DNA of 22,336 nucleotides from an uncultured Clostridia bacterium (GTDB taxonomy: Bacteria; Bacillota; Clostridia; Christensenellales; Aristaeellaceae): assembly GCA_934675735.1 (NCBI GenBank), contig CAKURR010000028.1:1-22336 (forward strand). The letters run 5' to 3'. The translations under genes were made by a program, and so were the position numbers. Below the pieces are notes generated by a model. That model was not told the origin of the DNA. It searched no databases and saw only the letters and a program-made list of their open reading frames with translations. Of this stretch, positions 22,297-22,336 are shown one piece after another. Within the stretch, counting starts at the first letter, position 1. Each line of letters begins with the position of its first letter.

Positions 22297-22336
22297 ATGT
22301 CTGTCATTGACAAAATCAGAGCGAAAGCTGCCGCCG
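22297..22336 (+). CDS. pta: 5' end of a gene, probably phosphate acetyltransferase (cut by the window edge)
   Basis: Only 13 codons are present: ATG 22297 then SVIDKIRAKAAA. AAGGAGGAT (22282-22290) sits 6 nt upstream, with a consensus -10 further up. The N-terminus fits the 'MSfidkIreKAk' opening of bacterial phosphate acetyltransferases (acetyl-CoA plus phosphate to acetyl phosphate and CoA), and pta-ackA often follows tmcAL divergently in Clostridia. The assignment rests on synteny and a very short sequence. Confidence 0.6.
   Translation, partial: MSVIDKIRAKAAA

Overview
The window reads as a chromosomal segment of a GC-rich, Gram-positive, Clostridia-like anaerobe. The signs are strong AGGAGG-type ribosome binding sites, sigma-A type promoters, secreted proteins with Thr-Pro-Glu linkers and SH3b repeats, and the tmcAL / probable pta divergent pair. 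A Christensenellales-like gut lineage is a guess from protein style, not a demonstrated placement. There are no rRNA or tRNA genes, no CRISPR array and no complete insertion sequence.

Left part (1-2340, minus strand): three short hairpins lie at the extreme left edge. They are followed by a two-gene operon of an ADP-ribose-pyrophosphatase-like Nudix hydrolase and a downstream protein with GH2-like architecture whose start overlaps the Nudix stop codon. A divergent intergenic region carries a near-consensus promoter for a 1507-residue cell-surface protein (2567-7090). That protein has a signal peptide, six SH3b-like modules separated by tandem acidic/proline repeats, an Ig-like region, a transmembrane helix and a repetitive cytoplasmic tail. 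It ends in a clear terminator.

Middle (7214-13454): a multispanning GT-C-like membrane protein is translationally coupled (ATGA overlap) to a DinG/XPD-type helicase with an N-terminal PD-(D/E)XK nuclease domain. A converging 65-codon ORF resembles only the N-terminal part of SirTM-linked macrodomain ADP-ribosylhydrolases. A gene-free stretch of about 330 bp holds a three-hairpin element, a promoter and a leader hairpin, and leads into a secreted CapA-like protein.

Right part (13455-22336): a second copy of the three-hairpin element, with compensatory base changes, precedes a NYN-LOTUS protein. Next comes a secreted Ig/OB-fold protein paired with a secreted M16C zinc metalloprotease, closed by a palindromic repeat and a terminator. 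A small membrane-protein/XRE-regulator operon follows, whose promoter is decorated by three copies of a 16-bp GTG-N10-CAC palindrome, which suggests autoregulation. On the minus strand, tmcAL is followed by a divergent CobD/CbiB-like membrane protein. Divergent from tmcAL is the start of a gene that is probably pta.

The most interesting items are the two-copy structured element with covariation (11968-12044 and 13477-13555), the three-site operator cluster (19333-19415), the nuclease-helicase fusion coupled to a membrane protein, the isolated macrodomain N-terminal fragment, and an Ig-like module shared by two surface/secreted proteins. Most remaining genes are ordinary housekeeping or surface genes.
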